DNA from: Clostridium chrysemydis
GTDB taxonomy: Bacteria; Bacillota; Clostridia; Clostridiales; Clostridiaceae
Direction: 5' to 3'
Assembly: GCF_015234215.1 (NCBI RefSeq)
Contig: NZ_JADEKP010000001.1
Coordinates: 124,001-188,000 of the forward strand
Length of the DNA: 64,000 bases
Shown in pieces: positions 53,370 through 63,720 of the stretch (the first letter of the stretch is position 1; every line of letters begins with the position of its first letter). A program made the position numbers and the translations under genes. Under the pieces are notes generated by a model, which worked only from the letters and a program-made list of their open reading frames with translations, had not been told where the DNA came from and made no database searches.

Positions 53370-56103
53370 AAAAGCCATAATAAAAAATTTCGGAAAGATA
53401 AAAGATAAAGAAATAGATCTGAAAGATGGATTTAATATAATTTATGGTGAAAATGAAAAGGGGAAAAGTACTATAGAAAACTTTATAAAAGCTTGGCTTT
53501 TCGGCTTTTCAAATGTACGTGGAAATAAAAATAATCTAAGAAAAAAATATATGCCTTTTACTGGAGAAAAAATGAGGGGGGAACTTATAGTTTCTTTTGA
53601 AGGAAGGGAATATATCATAAAAAGAAGTTTTGGAAACACTAAAAAAGATGATGAATCAGTAATTTTAGATAGTTTAACCGGTGAGGAAATAAAAGAGATA
53701 AATAAAGATGCACCTGGAGAATATTTTTTAGAGATAAATGGAAATACATTTTCGAAAACGCTTTTTATACCTCAGCTTGGTGTACAAGTTTCAAAAGATA
53801 AAGATGAGCAAATAATAGAAAAAATTATAGATCTTTTCGGATGCGGCGAAGGAGAAGTATCTGTAGATAAAGCTATAGATAAACTTAAAGAAAATAGAAA
53901 AAGTATAACAACTACAAGAAAATCAGGTAGGCTTGATATACTTAAAAATAGATATAACTATGTTATAGAAGAGAGATATGAAAGCTACAATATAGCAGAA
54001 GAAAATTTAGAAAATGAAGAGATGCTTCTAAAAGAAAAAGAAAAGAAAGAAGTATTAAAAGAAGATATAAAAAAATTAGATCTTTATAAAAAGCACAATA
54101 AAAAGATGCAGCTTCAAAAAGAATATAAAGAAATTAGCACATACCTTAAAAAAAGCGAAGTTTTAAAAAGGGAAGAAGAAGAACTTAACAGAGATTTAGT
54201 TAAAGAAAATGGATCTATTACTATTTCATTTATTGATGAATTAGCTAGTGATAATAATAGGTATTTAGCTCTTTTAGACACTAAGTGTGAAAAAGATTTA
54301 GAACTTGAATCTCTTAAAGAAGAATATGAAAAAAACATTTCAGATGATAAAAGTTTTGAAGTTTTTGACTCTATGGATGACGGAATAAAAGAAAAATTAA
54401 TTAAGCTTAATTTAGAACAGGAAACTTTAAAAGATAAAATTCTAAAAGGTGATGCTTTAAGAAAATCTGTAGAAGATGAAGAAATTAGGCTTAGTCAAAA
54501 AAAGAAATTCTTAGGGGATATCATTAAATTAAAAGATAGTAAAGATGAAATAAAAGATTTATTTAATCTTTATGAAGAAAGACTAAATATGCTTAAGAGT
54601 GCTATTACTAAAGCGCCAGATAGTGCAAAAATCAAAAATAATAAGGAAAAGGTTCGAAAAGAGAAGAATATTTCCGGGGGAATAATAATAATTTCAGTTT
54701 TAATAGCTATTTTAAATCTTTCTGTTTTAGGGGTAGGAGCTTTATTTTATATTATTTCTCTTATAGGTTTAGCTTTAGGGGGAGCGTTATTTATTAAATC
54801 TAATAAAGAATTAAATACTATAAAAGGTAAGGGTAAATTATTAGATGAAGTTGAATATTTAAATAAAGATATAAAAAATATAGAAGATAAATTAAATGGA
54901 TATATGAATATTATAAACTGTAATAGTTATGAGAATCTTCTAAGGGCTATAAACTCTTTAAATAATTATTTAGCCTTAGAAGAAAAAACTTTTATAGTAT
55001 TAGAAGAAAGAAGAAGAAATTTAAATGAATATGATGTGGTAGACCTTAGAGAAAAGTATCTTCAAAATTCAAAAGTTATAACTTCTATAATAAAAGTATC
55101 AGGTGCAAACAATATTGAGGAAGTTTATGAAAAATTAGATGCTTATAAAAAGATAAAAGATAATACTATTAATTTAGAAATACAAATTAAAACTAAGAGC
55201 GAAGAGCTAGATAGAATAAATTACGAACTTCAAAGCAAAGAAAAGAATATAAAAGAAAAACTTATATATATGAATATTGAAGGAATAAATTTAGTTAATC
55301 TAGACGTATATTTAAAAGATATTAGGGAAAAACTAAATAAAAAAAGTGATTTGGAAAATGCTTTAAAAGGTGTAGAAGAAACTTATAAGGTTTTATTAAA
55401 AGATAGGGATATAGATTCTATTAAAGAAGAACTAAAAGATATCCTTAATATAGACGGAGAGTATTCTTATAAAAATGAAGAAGATATAGAACTTGAAATA
55501 AGATTTAAATCTAACGAACTTATTGAAACAGAAAAAAGAATAAAAGATTTAGAAAATGAAATAAAAAGTAGTTTTTTAGGTAGAAGAGATATAAGTAGAA
55601 TAGAAGAAGATTTAAATAATATAACAGAAGAGATATCTTCTTTAGAAATAAGGCTTAAAGCTATAGATTTAGCTATAGAAACTCTTTTAGTATCAGGTAG
55701 AGAAATTAAAAATAACTTCGGACCAACTCTTAACAAAAAGATTTGTGAAAATTTTAAAAAGCTAACTTCTGATAAGTATAAAGAAGTTAAATTAAATGAT
55801 GATTACGGAATGATAGTTAGAGATTCAAGTGATATGTTTAATTCTGATTTTTTAAGCTGTGGTGCAAATGATCAGCTTTATTTAGCTCTTAGAATTGCAT
55901 TTATTGAACTTATCTTTAAAAATGTTAAAGTTCCTGTTATTTTAGATGATACCTTTATACAATATGATGATATTAGAAGGAAAAATGCAATTAATCACAT
56001 AATGCAAAAAGGATTCCAGCAAATAATATTATTTACTTGTCAAAAGATAGACATTAAAATAGCGAAAGAACTAGATTTAGAGTTTAATTATATTAGTATA
56101 TAA
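53359..56103 (+). CDS. yhaN: SbcC/Rad50-like ATPase (YhaN)
   Basis: 914 residues. Walker A is YGENEKGKST near residue 31; long coiled-coil regions span about 180-800; near 435-475 are two hydrophobic helices (IIISVLIAIL and ISLIGLALGGALF), a mark of YhaN rather than SbcC, suggesting membrane association. The C-terminal ABC signature is LSCGANDQLYLALR followed by Walker B PVILDDTF. It overlaps yhaO by 11 bases. Predicted complex: membrane-linked DNA repair or DNA processing. Confidence 0.88.
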   Translation: MIIKKAIIKNFGKIKDKEIDLKDGFNIIYGENEKGKSTIENFIKAWLFGFSNVRGNKNNLRKKYMPFTGEKMRGELIVSFEGREYIIKRSFGNTKKDDESVILDSLTGEEIKEINKDAPGEYFLEINGNTFSKTLFIPQLGVQVSKDKDEQIIEKIIDLFGCGEGEVSVDKAIDKLKENRKSITTTRKSGRLDILKNRYNYVIEERYESYNIAEENLENEEMLLKEKEKKEVLKEDIKKLDLYKKHNKKMQLQKEYKEISTYLKKSEVLKREEEELNRDLVKENGSITISFIDELASDNNRYLALLDTKCEKDLELESLKEEYEKNISDDKSFEVFDSMDDGIKEKLIKLNLEQETLKDKILKGDALRKSVEDEEIRLSQKKKFLGDIIKLKDSKDEIKDLFNLYEERLNMLKSAITKAPDSAKIKNNKEKVRKEKNISGGIIIISVLIAILNLSVLGVGALFYIISLIGLALGGALFIKSNKELNTIKGKGKLLDEVEYLNKDIKNIEDKLNGYMNIINCNSYENLLRAINSLNNYLALEEKTFIVLEERRRNLNEYDVVDLREKYLQNSKVITSIIKVSGANNIEEVYEKLDAYKKIKDNTINLEIQIKTKSEELDRINYELQSKEKNIKEKLIYMNIEGINLVNLDVYLKDIREKLNKKSDLENALKGVEETYKVLLKDRDIDSIKEELKDILNIDGEYSYKNEEDIELEIRFKSNELIETEKRIKDLENEIKSSFLGRRDISRIEEDLNNITEEISSLEIRLKAIDLAIETLLVSGREIKNNFGPTLNKKICENFKKLTSDKYKEVKLNDDYGMIVRDSSDMFNSDFLSCGANDQLYLALRIAFIELIFKNVKVPVILDDTFIQYDDIRRKNAINHIMQKGFQQIILFTCQKIDIKIAKELDLEFNYISI

Positions 56104-56105
56104 AA

Positions 56106-56134
56106 TTGACAAAGTTTCTAAATTATAATAATAT
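56106..56134 (+). promoter_or_regulatory. Promoter of the zinc-binding lipoprotein gene
   Basis: TTGACA (56106-56111), a 17-bp spacer, TAATAT (56129-56134). The following ATGCAAAT...ATATGCAAA segment has short direct repeats that might be a metal-regulator site, but no known box matches. Confidence 0.6.
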
Positions 56135-56179
56135 TACACTATAGCAAATGCAAATCATATGCAAAAAGGAAGTGTAAGA

Positions 56180-57079
56180 GTGAAAAAATTTTTAAGCGTT
56201 TTATTTGTAGGAATATTAGCCTTATCCGCTGTAGGCTGTTCTTCAGATGGCAAAGATGCAAATTCTAACAAGACTGACAAAAAAATAAAAGTTGTTGCAT
56301 CTATTTATCCATTAGAACAATTTACAAAGATGATAGGTAAAGATAAAGTAGAAGTTAAAACTTTAGTTGGGCCTGGGTTAGAGCCTCATGATTTTGACCT
56401 TAAACCACAAGATACTAAAGAGCTTATGGAAAGTAATATATTTGTATATAACGGATTAGATATGGAACACTGGGCTGACGATGTTATAAACTCTTTAAAA
56501 TCTACTGATGTTAAGGTTGTTACAGCAAGTGAAGGAGTTAATACTAGAAAAGAAGGCGATACTGTAGACCCTCACGTTTGGTTAAGCTTAAAAGAAGCGG
56601 AAGTAGAAGCTAAGAATATTTTAAATGCTTTAGTAGAAAAGGACCCTTCAAATAAAGATTACTACGAAACTAATTATAAAGAATTAGTTAAAGAGTTTGA
56701 TAATCTTTATAATGAATATAAACCTAAGTTTGAGAAACTTAAAAATAAAGATTTTATAACTAACCACGAAGCTTTTGGATACCTTTGTAGAGAATTTGGA
56801 TTAACTCAAAAATCTGTAAGTGGTATCTTCCAAGAAGGAGAACCTACACCTCAAAAGTTACAAGAACTTGTAAACTACTGTAAAAAGAATAATATTAAAG
56901 TTATCTTTTCAGAATCTACAGCAGAACAAAAAACTTCTGAGACTTTAGCAAAAGAAGTAGGGGCAAAGGTTCAAAAAATTTATACTCTAGAAAGTGAGCA
57001 AGATTCTAAAACATATCTTGAAGCTATGAAGTATAATCTAGAAACTATTTATAATAGTTTATTAGAAGAAAATAAGTAA
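56180..57079 (+). CDS. Zinc ABC transporter substrate-binding lipoprotein (ZnuA/AdcA-type)
   Basis: About 299 residues. The signal peptide ends in SAVGC. Metal-ligand regions GLEPHDFDL, DPHVWLS and NHEAFGYL are those of the cluster A-I (zinc/manganese) binding proteins. The start is GTG 56180 (VKKFLSVLF), since GGAAGTG lies just upstream and the earlier ATG 56159 lacks a site and gives a longer, polar start. No permease or ATPase gene is nearby, so this is an orphan component. It probably takes up zinc. Confidence 0.88.
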   Translation: MKKFLSVLFVGILALSAVGCSSDGKDANSNKTDKKIKVVASIYPLEQFTKMIGKDKVEVKTLVGPGLEPHDFDLKPQDTKELMESNIFVYNGLDMEHWADDVINSLKSTDVKVVTASEGVNTRKEGDTVDPHVWLSLKEAEVEAKNILNALVEKDPSNKDYYETNYKELVKEFDNLYNEYKPKFEKLKNKDFITNHEAFGYLCREFGLTQKSVSGIFQEGEPTPQKLQELVNYCKKNNIKVIFSESTAEQKTSETLAKEVGAKVQKIYTLESEQDSKTYLEAMKYNLETIYNSLLEENK

Positions 57080-57086
57080 GATATGA

Positions 57087-57127
57087 GGACTCAGAAAAAG
57101 GATACTTTAATCCGTTTCTGAGTTTTT
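57087..57127 (+). terminator. Terminator of the zinc-binding protein gene
   Basis: ACTCAGAAA-GGAT / ATCC-TTTCTGAGT stem, then T5. Confidence 0.85.
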
Positions 57128-57270
57128 CTTTTAATTTATTTATTTAATAAAGATACTCAAATTAAAAACTTAAGAAAATATAAAAAGGATTAATTTTGAG
57201 TTATATTAGATTAAATTTATAAAGAAAATAAGGGTTTTATGATATAATAATTACATAATATGGTTAGGAG

Positions 57271-59082
57271 GTGCTTTTTATTAAGGCTTTAGAATTTTAC
57301 ACAGAAAACATAGAAAAAGCAAAAAAAGATATAAAAGAATTAGATAAAAAAATTAGTTTAATAGGTTGGATTAGACTTTTAATAGTTATAGGAATGGTAT
57401 ACTTTGGCTATAAATTTTTCAAATCTAACAATGTGACGCTTTTGGTTATAAGTGAAGTTATAATAATATGTATTTTAGCTTCAGTAGTTTTATATCATAC
57501 AAAACTTATGAATAAAAAAAGAAAGCATAATATATTTATAGATATAAATAAAAGAGGAATAGATCGAGTTAATGGCGAGTTTAAAAACGTCGTAGATAAT
57601 GGAAGCGATTTTATTGACGATACTCATGCTTTTTCATCTGATTTAGATATATTTGGAAAAAACTCACTATTTGCATTAATAAATGATACTACTACAAAAG
57701 GTGGTAGGGATAGACTTTCAAAAGAATTAACTTTAGATAGTTTTAAAGATATAGAAAGCTTAAAAGAAAAGAGCAAAGGGATAAAAGAACTTAGTGAAAA
57801 AGCTTCTTGGAGACAAAATCTTAGAGTAAACGGTATTTATAATTTTAAAAATACTAAAAAGGAAATAAATGAAATTGAGGCTTTAAAGGATTTTTCAAAA
57901 AGTGAAGTTAAAAGGAATAAGTTAAGCAAACTTATAGCATATTTGATGATTGCATTTAATGCTTTAAGTATTATAGCATCTATTACTTCTATAATCCCTT
58001 TAACTTATTTGATTTTGGTTTTAATAATTGATTACGGAGTAGTTACAGCTTTAACTAAAAAGAAAAAAGAGGAACTTGTTATCTTTAAAGATTTAAAAAA
58101 CACTATAAAAATATATGCAGATGCTGTTAGCTTAATCGAAGAGGAAGAGTTTAAGTCTTCTTATATAAATAAGATAAAAGATAAACTAAAAACGAATTCT
58201 AATATATCTGCAAAGGCAGAAATGAAATCATTAGCTAGTCTTTCAGAGTGGGTTGGAGACAGTACTAGTAATGCATTTTATTTGGTTTTAAATATATTAT
58301 TTTTCTTAGATGTTTTTATTATAGAAAACTTAGAAGCTTGGAAAGAGAAAAATGGTAAACATCTAGAAGATTGGCTATCAGTAGTTAGTGAAATAGATGC
58401 ACTTTCAAGTATATCTAATCTACATTTTGATAACGAAACTTGGGTTTTCCCAGAGATAGTAAAAGAAAAGGTAGTTGTAGCTAAAGAAGTAGGGCATCCT
58501 CTAATAGGAAATAGAGCAGTTAGGAATGATTACTCATTAGATAATGGTAAAATGGTAACATTAATTACTGGTTCTAATATGTCTGGTAAAAGTACTTTTT
58601 TAAGAACTATAGGCTTGAATTTAGTGTTATCTTATATTGGAGCGCCTGTTTTTGCAAGGGAATTTAAATGCGGAAGATTTAATGTTAGTACTTGTATGAG
58701 AACTAAAGATAACTTAGAAGAAAGCATTTCTTCTTTCTACGCAGAAATTCTTAGAATAAAACTTTTAATAGAAAAGACAGAAAAAGGAGAAGATGTTTTC
58801 TTCTTATTAGATGAAATATTTAAAGGAACAAATTCAGAAGATAGACATACAGGAGCTAAAGAACTCATAGCTCAACTTATGAAAGGTGATGCTAGAGGGA
58901 TAGTATCAACTCATGATTTTGAGCTTTGTGATTTAGAAAAAGAAGATAAAAAAATTGAGAATTATAACTTTAGGGAATATTATGAAGATAATAAAATAAA
59001 ATTTGATTATAAGCTTAGAAAAGGAAGAAGCACTACTCAAAATGCTATTCACCTTATGAAACTAGCTGGAATTAAATTTTAA
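57271..59082 (+). CDS. Membrane-associated MutS-family ATPase; start uncertain
   Basis: About 600 residues. Two hydrophobic helices near 33-52 and 58-75, and two more near 219-260, precede a MutS domain V (about 425-600): TGSNMSGKST, SSFYAEILRIK, FFLLDEIFKGTNSEDRHTGA and STHD. It lacks the mismatch-recognition domain. Start problem: AGGAGGTG (57266-57273) contains the only standard start, GTG 57271, and is followed after 6 bases by ATT 57280; an in-frame TAG lies at 57265. ATT is a rare start but has ideal spacing. Role unknown. Confidence 0.85.
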   Translation: MLFIKALEFYTENIEKAKKDIKELDKKISLIGWIRLLIVIGMVYFGYKFFKSNNVTLLVISEVIIICILASVVLYHTKLMNKKRKHNIFIDINKRGIDRVNGEFKNVVDNGSDFIDDTHAFSSDLDIFGKNSLFALINDTTTKGGRDRLSKELTLDSFKDIESLKEKSKGIKELSEKASWRQNLRVNGIYNFKNTKKEINEIEALKDFSKSEVKRNKLSKLIAYLMIAFNALSIIASITSIIPLTYLILVLIIDYGVVTALTKKKKEELVIFKDLKNTIKIYADAVSLIEEEEFKSSYINKIKDKLKTNSNISAKAEMKSLASLSEWVGDSTSNAFYLVLNILFFLDVFIIENLEAWKEKNGKHLEDWLSVVSEIDALSSISNLHFDNETWVFPEIVKEKVVVAKEVGHPLIGNRAVRNDYSLDNGKMVTLITGSNMSGKSTFLRTIGLNLVLSYIGAPVFAREFKCGRFNVSTCMRTKDNLEESISSFYAEILRIKLLIEKTEKGEDVFFLLDEIFKGTNSEDRHTGAKELIAQLMKGDARGIVSTHDFELCDLEKEDKKIENYNFREYYEDNKIKFDYKLRKGRSTTQNAIHLMKLAGIKF

Positions 59083-59097
59083 ACTAAAGGGGAATGA

Positions 59098-60018
59098 GTG
59101 GGGAAAATGGGATATGTGATAATAGATTTGGAGTTTAATAATCTTCAAAATATAAGTAAGCATTACAATAATTTTTATGATAAATATAAAGAATTAAAAA
59201 ATCCTGAAGTTGACAATGAAATAATTGAAATTGGAGCTATAAAGGTTGATAACTATATGAAGATAGAAGATAAATTTAAGCTTTATATAAAACCATCAAT
59301 CTTTCCAGTTTTAAATCCAGAGATACGAGATATGACAAATATAAGGGAGAAGGATTTAGAAAATGGAGTTAGCTTTGTAAAAGGAATGGAAAAATTAAAA
59401 GAGTTTTCAAAAGGATATATAATCTGTTCTTGGGCTAAAGATGATATTATTGAGATAATAACAAACTCTCACTATCATAAGCATAATGACTTAAAGTGGA
59501 TAGATAGATATATAGACCTTCAAGAATATGCAACAAATGTTTTAGGGTCTAAAAAATCTTTAAGTTTAAAATCAGCATTAACTATGCTTAAGATAAAAGT
59601 TGATCCGAATAAGCTTCACGATGCTTTAAATGATGCTCTTTATACAGTTTCTGTTTTTAAAAGTATATATAATTTTAGGGTTTTAAAAAATTATATAGTA
59701 AATGATATATATAATATGCCAGCTATAATGATTAAAGACCTTAGAAAAGTTAATTTAGATACAAATAAAGTTAAGTCAATTTGTCCTAAGTGTAAAGGAA
59801 ATCTAGTTTTAGAAAGTGATTATATGCCTTTAAGGTGGAGATATATTTCAGTTGGGAAATGTTCTAAATGTAATTCTAGAATTTTAAATGAAATTGTCAT
59901 CAAAAAGACACTAATTGGCGATATAATATATAGAGAAATAGGTAGTAGTATAAATGAGTGGGAATATTCTGACTACAGTTATAGGTTAGAAAAATATTTC
60001 TATAAATTAAAAGTATAG
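59098..60018 (+). CDS. DEDDh 3'-5' exonuclease domain protein
   Basis: 306 residues. The DEDDh exonuclease motifs are DLEFNN (Asp, Glu), a middle Asp region and HDALNDALYT (His, Asp). The C-terminal quarter has a zinc ribbon-like pair CPKCKG and CSKCNS. KapD-like sporulation-inhibitor exonucleases have the same core. The start is GTG 59098 after AAAGGGG; ATG 59107 is an alternative. It begins 15 bases after the MutS-like gene and is likely in the same operon. Confidence 0.82.
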   Translation: MGKMGYVIIDLEFNNLQNISKHYNNFYDKYKELKNPEVDNEIIEIGAIKVDNYMKIEDKFKLYIKPSIFPVLNPEIRDMTNIREKDLENGVSFVKGMEKLKEFSKGYIICSWAKDDIIEIITNSHYHKHNDLKWIDRYIDLQEYATNVLGSKKSLSLKSALTMLKIKVDPNKLHDALNDALYTVSVFKSIYNFRVLKNYIVNDIYNMPAIMIKDLRKVNLDTNKVKSICPKCKGNLVLESDYMPLRWRYISVGKCSKCNSRILNEIVIKKTLIGDIIYREIGSSINEWEYSDYSYRLEKYFYKLKV

Positions 60019-60047
60019 AAAAATTTATATAAAGGATAGGGATAAAT

Positions 60048-60464
60048 ATGAATATTGCATTTTTTCTTACGCCAAAAAATGAAGTAGTGTGTGAGAATTT
60101 AGAATCTACAATGAGACAAGTTATGGAGAGAATGGAGCATCACGGCTATACTGCCATTCCTTTATTAGACAAGCATGGAAGATATGTAGGTACTTTGACA
60201 GAAGGGGACTTACTTTGGAAACTTAAAAATACTCCGGAGTTAAATTTTAAAAACACAGAAAGTGTTAAAGTAAAAGATATAAAAACAAGAAGAGCACATA
60301 AAAGTGTATCTATTAATGCGAACATAGAAAGCTTAATATCACTTGCAGTTAATCAGAATTTTGTACCTGTAGTGGATGATGAAGGTATATTTATAGGTAT
60401 AATAAAAAGAAGTGATATTATAAATTATTGTTATAAAGAAATGAAAAATGAAAAAATAGTTTAA
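60048..60464 (+). CDS. CBS-domain pair protein
   Basis: 138 residues with two CBS domains (about 15-60 and 80-130; GTLTEGDLLWKL and IKRSDIINY). Such free-standing pairs bind AMP, ATP or similar and sense energy state. ATG follows AAGGATAGGG. It lies 29 bases after the exonuclease and ends in a terminator, so it closes this small operon. Confidence 0.88.
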   Translation: MNIAFFLTPKNEVVCENLESTMRQVMERMEHHGYTAIPLLDKHGRYVGTLTEGDLLWKLKNTPELNFKNTESVKVKDIKTRRAHKSVSINANIESLISLAVNQNFVPVVDDEGIFIGIIKRSDIINYCYKEMKNEKIV

Positions 60465-60471
60465 TTTTAAG

Positions 60472-60505
60472 AAGATGTCTAAATTTGATTTAGGCATCTT
60501 TTTTT
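60472..60505 (+). terminator. Terminator of the CBS-domain operon
   Basis: AAGATGTCTAAAT / ATTTAGGCATCTT with one wobble, then T7. Confidence 0.88.
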
Positions 60506-60630
60506 ATGAACAGTCAAGGATAAAAATTCTAGTTAGAATAAAATTGTAATTCAACATTTAAAACCAAAAGCTGTAATATATGTGATGATTGTAAATATTA
60601 AATATTTTAAATTAATAAATAAAAAAGTAG

Positions 60631-60659
60631 TTGACAATACATATCAATAAAAGTATTAT
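60631..60659 (+). promoter_or_regulatory. Promoter of the copper operon
   Basis: TTGACA (60631-60636), a 17-bp spacer, TATTAT (60654-60659). Confidence 0.85.
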
Positions 60660-60672
60660 AAAAATATAACAC

Positions 60673-60691
60673 ACCCCCCTGGGGAGGGGGT
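60673..60691 (+). promoter_or_regulatory. CsoR operator
   Basis: ACCCCCCTGGGGAGGGGGT, a GC-rich inverted repeat (ACCCCC / GGGGGT, 7-base centre) in an otherwise very AT-rich leader. This type of C/G-tract palindrome is bound by CsoR repressors. It lies just after the expected transcription start. Confidence 0.9.
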
Positions 60692-60705
60692 AAGGAGGAT
60701 GTAAA

Positions 60706-60972
60706 ATGAACGAAGACAAAAAGAAAGCAGTGCAAGCTTTGAAAACTTGCAGAGGACAAATAGATGGAATTATTAAAATGCTTGAGGACGGAAGATACTG
60801 CGTGGATGTATCAAATCAAATAATAGCAGCTCAAGGATTACTTAAAAAAGCTAACAAACATGTTCTAACTCAGCATATGCATAGTTGCGTTAGAGAGGCT
60901 TTAGATTCAGGCGAAAAAGATGCTAAGGTAGAAGAAGTTATTACTATCTTAAATAAACTTATCGAAAAATAG
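60706..60972 (+). CDS. csoR: Copper-sensing repressor CsoR
   Basis: 88 residues. The copper ligands Cys32, His57 and Cys61 have the CsoR spacing (Cys-x24-His-x3-Cys), and the CRGQID start of helix 1 is typical. Apo-CsoR represses this operon at the adjacent GC-rich palindrome; Cu(I) releases it. ATG follows TAAGGAGG. It is the first gene of csoR-copA-copZ. Confidence 0.95.
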   Translation: MNEDKKKAVQALKTCRGQIDGIIKMLEDGRYCVDVSNQIIAAQGLLKKANKHVLTQHMHSCVREALDSGEKDAKVEEVITILNKLIEK

Positions 60973-61000
60973 GAATTAGAACTAAAAGAGGAGGTAAATG

Positions 61001-63688
61001 ATGAAAAGAAAATTTAATATAGAAAAGATGTCTTGTGCTTCTTGTGCAAGTAGAATAGAAAAAGTTGTTTCTAATATGGATGGAGTAGAAAAAGCTATAG
61101 TAAATTTAGCTACAGAAAAAATGGTAGTTGAATTTAATCAAAATATAATTTCAGAGAAAGATATAGTAGCAAAGGTAAAACAAATTGGATATGGTGCAAG
61201 CCTTATTGAAAATAGAGATATTAAAACAGAAAGTTTTGAAGTTACTGGAATGACTTGCGCATCATGTCAAGCGAGGGTAGAAAAAGTTTTAAATAAAATG
61301 CCAGGTGTAGATAAAGCAGTAGTAAACTTAGCTACAGAAAAAGCAACTGTAACTTACGATAAAAACATAGTTGAGGCTAAGGAGTTAGAAGATAAGGTTA
61401 AAAAAATAGGGTTTGGTCTTAAGGAAATAAGAGAAGAAAGTGATGGTTTCCTTAAAGTGAATTTTAAAATTAAAGGAATGACTTGTGCTTCTTGCCAGGC
61501 GAGAATAGAAAAGGTTGTAAGTAAGATACAAGGCGTAAAAGATGTAGTAGTAAATTTAGCTACAGAAGAAATGTCTTTAAAATATGATTCAAGAGAGGTT
61601 TCCATAAAAGACATAGAAGATAAAGTTAAAGGGATAGGATTTACTGCAGAAGTAATAGATGAGAATGATAAGGATAAAGAAAGAAATACAGTTAAAGAAA
61701 AAGTTAAATCTACAAAAACTAGAATGATATGGTCATTCATCTTTGCAATTCCTTTAATCTGCATTTCGATGGGTCCTATGATAGGTATAAAAGTTCCAAG
61801 TATAATAAGTCCTGATGTGAATCCTTTCAATTATGCATTTATACAACTTATATTAGCAACTGCTGTAATAATAGTTGGAAGAGAATTCTTTATTCATGGA
61901 TTTAAGAATTTATTTAATTTAAGTCCTAATATGGATAGTTTAGTTGCACTTGGAAGTACAGCAGCTTGGATTTATGGTATATATGCACTTATAAAAATTG
62001 GTGAAGGTGAAGTTCACTTTGCTCACCATTTATATTTTGAAGCAGCAGGTATGATAGTTGCATTTATAAGTCTTGGTAAATACCTTGAAGCTATAACTAA
62101 AGGTAAAACTTCAGATGCTATGGGTAAACTTATGAACCTTGCACCAAAGACAGCGACAGTTATTATAGATGGAAAAGAAAAAGTTATTAGTGTTGATGAT
62201 GTTAGGGTTTCAGATATAATTTTAGTTAAACCTGGTGAAAAGTTACCTGTAGATGGAGTTATAGTAGAAGGTAATACTACAGTTGATGAATCTATGCTTA
62301 CAGGTGAAAGTATGCCAGTATCAAAAACTGTTGGAGACACAGTAGTTGGTGCAAGTATTAATAAACATGGAATGTTTAAATACAAAGCAACTAAAGTTGG
62401 AAAGGATACTGTTCTTTCTCAAATAATACATTTAGTTGAAGATGCACAAGGAACTAAAGCGCCTATAGCAAAACTTGCAGATGTTATCTCAGGATATTTT
62501 GTACCAGTAGTAATAACTATAGCTGTTTTTTCAGCACTTGCTTGGTATTTTATCGGGCATAAAGATTTAGAGTTTTCTTTAAATATACTAATATCAGTTT
62601 TAGTAATAGCATGCCCTTGCGCATTAGGTCTTGCAACCCCTACAACTATAATGGTAAGTACTGGTAAGGGTGCAGAAAATGGAGTATTAATTAAAAGTGG
62701 AGCTTCACTTGAAGAGGCACATAAAATAAATACTGTAGTCTTTGATAAAACGGGAACTATAACAGAAGGTAAACCAAAAGTTACAGATATAATTTCAAAT
62801 GGATTTAAAGAAGATGAAATATTAAGACTTGTAGGAGCTTCTGAAAGGGGATCTGAACATCCTTTAGGTGAAGCTATAGTAAAAGAAGCGACAGAAATAA
62901 GAAATTTAACTTTACCAAAGATTGAAAAGTTTGATTCGATTCCAGGTGAAGGAATAGTAACTATAATTGAAGGTAAAAGTGTTATTGTTGGAAATAAAAA
63001 GATAATGGAAAGATACAAGGTATCTATAAAAGATTTAGAAGATGCAGCGCATAGTTTAGCAGTGATTGGAAAAACTCCTATGTATGCAGCTGTAGATAAT
63101 AAATTAGCTGGGATTATAGCTGTATCAGATCCAGTTAAGAAAAATAGTAAAAAGGCTATAAAAGCTCTTCATAATATGGGAATAGAAGTAGTTATGCTTA
63201 CAGGGGATAATGAAAAAACAGCAAAAGCTATAGCTAAAACTGTAGGTATTGATAGGGTTGTATCAGATGTATTACCAGAAGGTAAGGCAAATGTTATAAA
63301 AGAAATCCAAAATGAAGGTAAAAAAGTAGCTATGGTTGGTGATGGAATAAACGATGCACCTGCACTTGCAACAGCTGAGATAGGAATAGCTATAGGTTCA
63401 GGAACTGATGTTGCTATAGAATCTGCTGATATAGTCTTAATGAGAAGTGATATTTTAGATGTTGTCTCTGCAATTCAATTAAGTAGAGCTACTATTAGAA
63501 ATATAAAAGAGAATTTAGGTTGGGCATTTGGATATAATGTTTTAGGAATTCCAGTTGCTATGGGAATATTATATATATTTAAAGGTCCGTTATTAAATCC
63601 TATGATTGGAGCTTTTGCTATGAGTTTAAGTTCAGTTTCAGTCTTATTAAATGCACTTAGATTAAAAAGATTTAAACCAAAATTTTAA
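61001..63688 (+). CDS. copA: Copper-exporting P1B-type ATPase CopA
   Basis: 895 residues. Three heavy-metal-binding domains at the N-terminus (MSCASC, MTCASC twice) precede a P1B ATPase with [22 protein letters not shown], a SEHPLGEA motif and GDGINDAP. It exports Cu(I) from the cytoplasm. Three N-terminal domains is more than the one or two of most bacterial CopA proteins. ATG 61001 is 6 bases after GAGGAGG; ATG 60998 is possible. It follows csoR by 28 bases. Confidence 0.95.
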   Translation: MKRKFNIEKMSCASCASRIEKVVSNMDGVEKAIVNLATEKMVVEFNQNIISEKDIVAKVKQIGYGASLIENRDIKTESFEVTGMTCASCQARVEKVLNKMPGVDKAVVNLATEKATVTYDKNIVEAKELEDKVKKIGFGLKEIREESDGFLKVNFKIKGMTCASCQARIEKVVSKIQGVKDVVVNLATEEMSLKYDSREVSIKDIEDKVKGIGFTAEVIDENDKDKERNTVKEKVKSTKTRMIWSFIFAIPLICISMGPMIGIKVPSIISPDVNPFNYAFIQLILATAVIIVGREFFIHGFKNLFNLSPNMDSLVALGSTAAWIYGIYALIKIGEGEVHFAHHLYFEAAGMIVAFISLGKYLEAITKGKTSDAMGKLMNLAPKTATVIIDGKEKVISVDDVRVSDIILVKPGEKLPVDGVIVEGNTTVDESMLTGESMPVSKTVGDTVVGASINKHGMFKYKATKVGKDTVLSQIIHLVEDAQGTKAPIAKLADVISGYFVPVVITIAVFSALAWYFIGHKDLEFSLNILISVLVIACPCALGLATPTTIMVSTGKGAENGVLIKSGASLEEAHKINTVVFDKTGTITEGKPKVTDIISNGFKEDEILRLVGASERGSEHPLGEAIVKEATEIRNLTLPKIEKFDSIPGEGIVTIIEGKSVIVGNKKIMERYKVSIKDLEDAAHSLAVIGKTPMYAAVDNKLAGIIAVSDPVKKNSKKAIKALHNMGIEVVMLTGDNEKTAKAIAKTVGIDRVVSDVLPEGKANVIKEIQNEGKKVAMVGDGINDAPALATAEIGIAIGSGTDVAIESADIVLMRSDILDVVSAIQLSRATIRNIKENLGWAFGYNVLGIPVAMGILYIFKGPLLNPMIGAFAMSLSSVSVLLNALRLKRFKPKF

Positions 63689-63720
63689 ATAAAATACTTT
63701 AAACAAAGGAGTGATATTTT

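Noticed and set aside
56135-56165. Zur or AdcR operator before the zinc-binding protein
   Set aside because: The short repeats do not match known Zur, AdcR or Fur boxes.
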